Below are positions 29,832 to 30,555 of a stretch of 30,555 nt of DNA, one piece after another. Origin of the DNA: Ruminococcaceae bacterium UBA1227 (GTDB lineage Bacteria > Bacillota > Clostridia > Oscillospirales > Acutalibacteraceae); the NCBI GenBank assembly GCA_002309175.1, contig DBWX01000010.1, positions 15,797 through 46,351 of the forward strand, given 5' to 3'. The stretch's first letter is position 1, and each line of letters starts with the position of its first letter. The position numbers were made by a program, and so were the translations under genes. Under the pieces are notes generated by a model. That model saw nothing but the letters and a program-made list of their open reading frames with translations. It did no database searches and had not been told where the DNA came from.

Positions 29832-30555
29832 ATGAATCATCTTTTTACATCTGAATCGGTCACAAAAGGTCACCCCGACAAAGTCTGTGACCAGATAAGC
29901 GACGCCATCCTCGACGCAATGCTCAAAGAGGACAAGAACGCTCGTGTCGCATGCGAGACAACCGCCTGCGCCAACAAGGTCATGATCATGGGTGAGATCA
30001 CAACCACCGCAAAGGCTGACCTTGAGAAAATCGCGAGAGAGACCATACTCAGTATCGGATACAACAAGGACGAGTATGACTTCAACGGTGAAAACTGCGA
30101 CATTGAAATCAATATTAACAAACAGTCACCCGATATCGCCATGGGTGTTGACGCCTCCCTTGAAATCAAGGAAGGTGACGAGGACACATATAACTTAAAC
30201 GGTGCCGGTGACCAGGGAATCATGTTCGGCTATGCCTGTGACGAGACACCCGAGCTCATGCCCCTTCCCATCTCTCTCGCCCACAAACTCGCAAAACGCC
30301 TTCAGGACGTACGTGAGGACGGCACACTGCCCTATCTCCGTCCGGACGGCAAGACACAGGTTACGATAGAGTATGACGAGGACAACAACCCTGTACGTGT
30401 TGAGGCTATAGTCATCTCCTCACAGCACGATGACAACATCCCCATTGAGAAGATAAGAAAAGACCTCATAGACGAGGTCATCAAAAAGGTCATCCCGGAC
30501 AAGTTCCTCGATGACAAGATAAAACTCTATATCAACCCGACAGGCCGTTTCGTAA
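29832..30555 (+). CDS. metK: S-adenosylmethionine synthetase (3' end outside window)
   Basis: The first 241 residues are present and the frame is open at the window end. LFTSESVTKGHPDKVCDQIS contains the GHPDK ATP/methionine-binding motif. ACETTACANKVMIMGEITT and NGAGDQGIMFGYACDETPEL are family signatures, the latter with the GAGDQG loop. It makes SAM from methionine and ATP as a cytoplasmic tetramer. GGAGG lies 6 bp before the ATG. Feedback through the SAM-I riboswitch fits the product it makes. The C-terminal third is not seen. Confidence 0.97.
   Translation, partial: MNHLFTSESVTKGHPDKVCDQISDAILDAMLKEDKNARVACETTACANKVMIMGEITTTAKADLEKIARETILSIGYNKDEYDFNGENCDIEININKQSPDIAMGVDASLEIKEGDEDTYNLNGAGDQGIMFGYACDETPELMPLPISLAHKLAKRLQDVREDGTLPYLRPDGKTQVTIEYDEDNNPVRVEAIVISSQHDDNIPIEKIRKDLIDEVIKKVIPDKFLDDKIKLYINPTGRFV

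Overview
The window looks like chromosomal DNA from a Gram-positive anaerobe of the class Clostridia, possibly Lachnospiraceae-like. The family-level placement is inference. The evidence is a T-box leader, FMN and SAM riboswitches, a CIRCE-controlled hrcA-grpE-dnaK-dnaJ operon, ribitol teichoic-acid genes (tarI/tarJ and a CDP-glycerol transferase family member), a 7TM hybrid histidine kinase, LytTR and ECF-sigma regulators, and an ECF-type riboflavin transporter. Gene order is dense, with many ATGA overlaps. No tRNA, rRNA, IS element, phage gene or CRISPR array was seen.

Layout. 1-365 is the tail of an SPFH/Band 7 protein, ending at a bidirectional terminator. 420-4115 (minus) is a run of thyA, folA and then four membrane-associated genes: a polytopic protein, a 52-residue single-TM protein, a small membrane protein and a membrane-anchored PI-PLC-like phosphodiesterase. 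4247-6553 (minus) encodes an unusual fusion of XRE HTH, cupin and AMP-forming acyl-CoA synthetase, preceded by a complete T-box leader. 6883-9183 (minus) is a hybrid sensor kinase. 9294-11498 (minus) is DUF4349 lipoprotein, ECF sigma factor and anti-sigma-like protein. 11559-15882 (minus) is a wall-teichoic-acid cluster: two GT2 glycosyltransferases, TarI, TarJ and a TagF/TarL-family polymerase. 16059-18097 (plus) is a sodium:solute symporter overlapping a type II dehydroquinase.

18130-19969 (minus) holds galE and a compact amidohydrolase. 20038-20316 is a GlsB-like small membrane protein with its own promoter inside the 3' end of dnaJ. 20361-25031 (minus) is the class I heat-shock operon under a perfect CIRCE. 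25167-26618 (minus) is an ECF-like sigma factor plus an FHA protein. 26826-28837 (plus) is a LytTR regulator with a pseudo-receiver followed by folC. 28869-29642 is an FMN riboswitch plus ribU. 29687 to the end is a SAM-I riboswitch plus metK, which runs off the window.

Most notable: (1) the T-box in front of an acyl-CoA synthetase fused to its own HTH-cupin module, suggesting that acid activation is tied to amino-acid starvation; (2) a four-gene membrane/PI-PLC operon of unknown function containing an easily missed small protein; (3) a 21-bp-spaced direct repeat in front of the LytTR gene; (4) a tandem palindromic repeat over the symporter promoter; (5) a CIRCE-like terminator next to the real CIRCE; (6) three riboswitch-type units whose -35 box contains the stop codon of the preceding gene.
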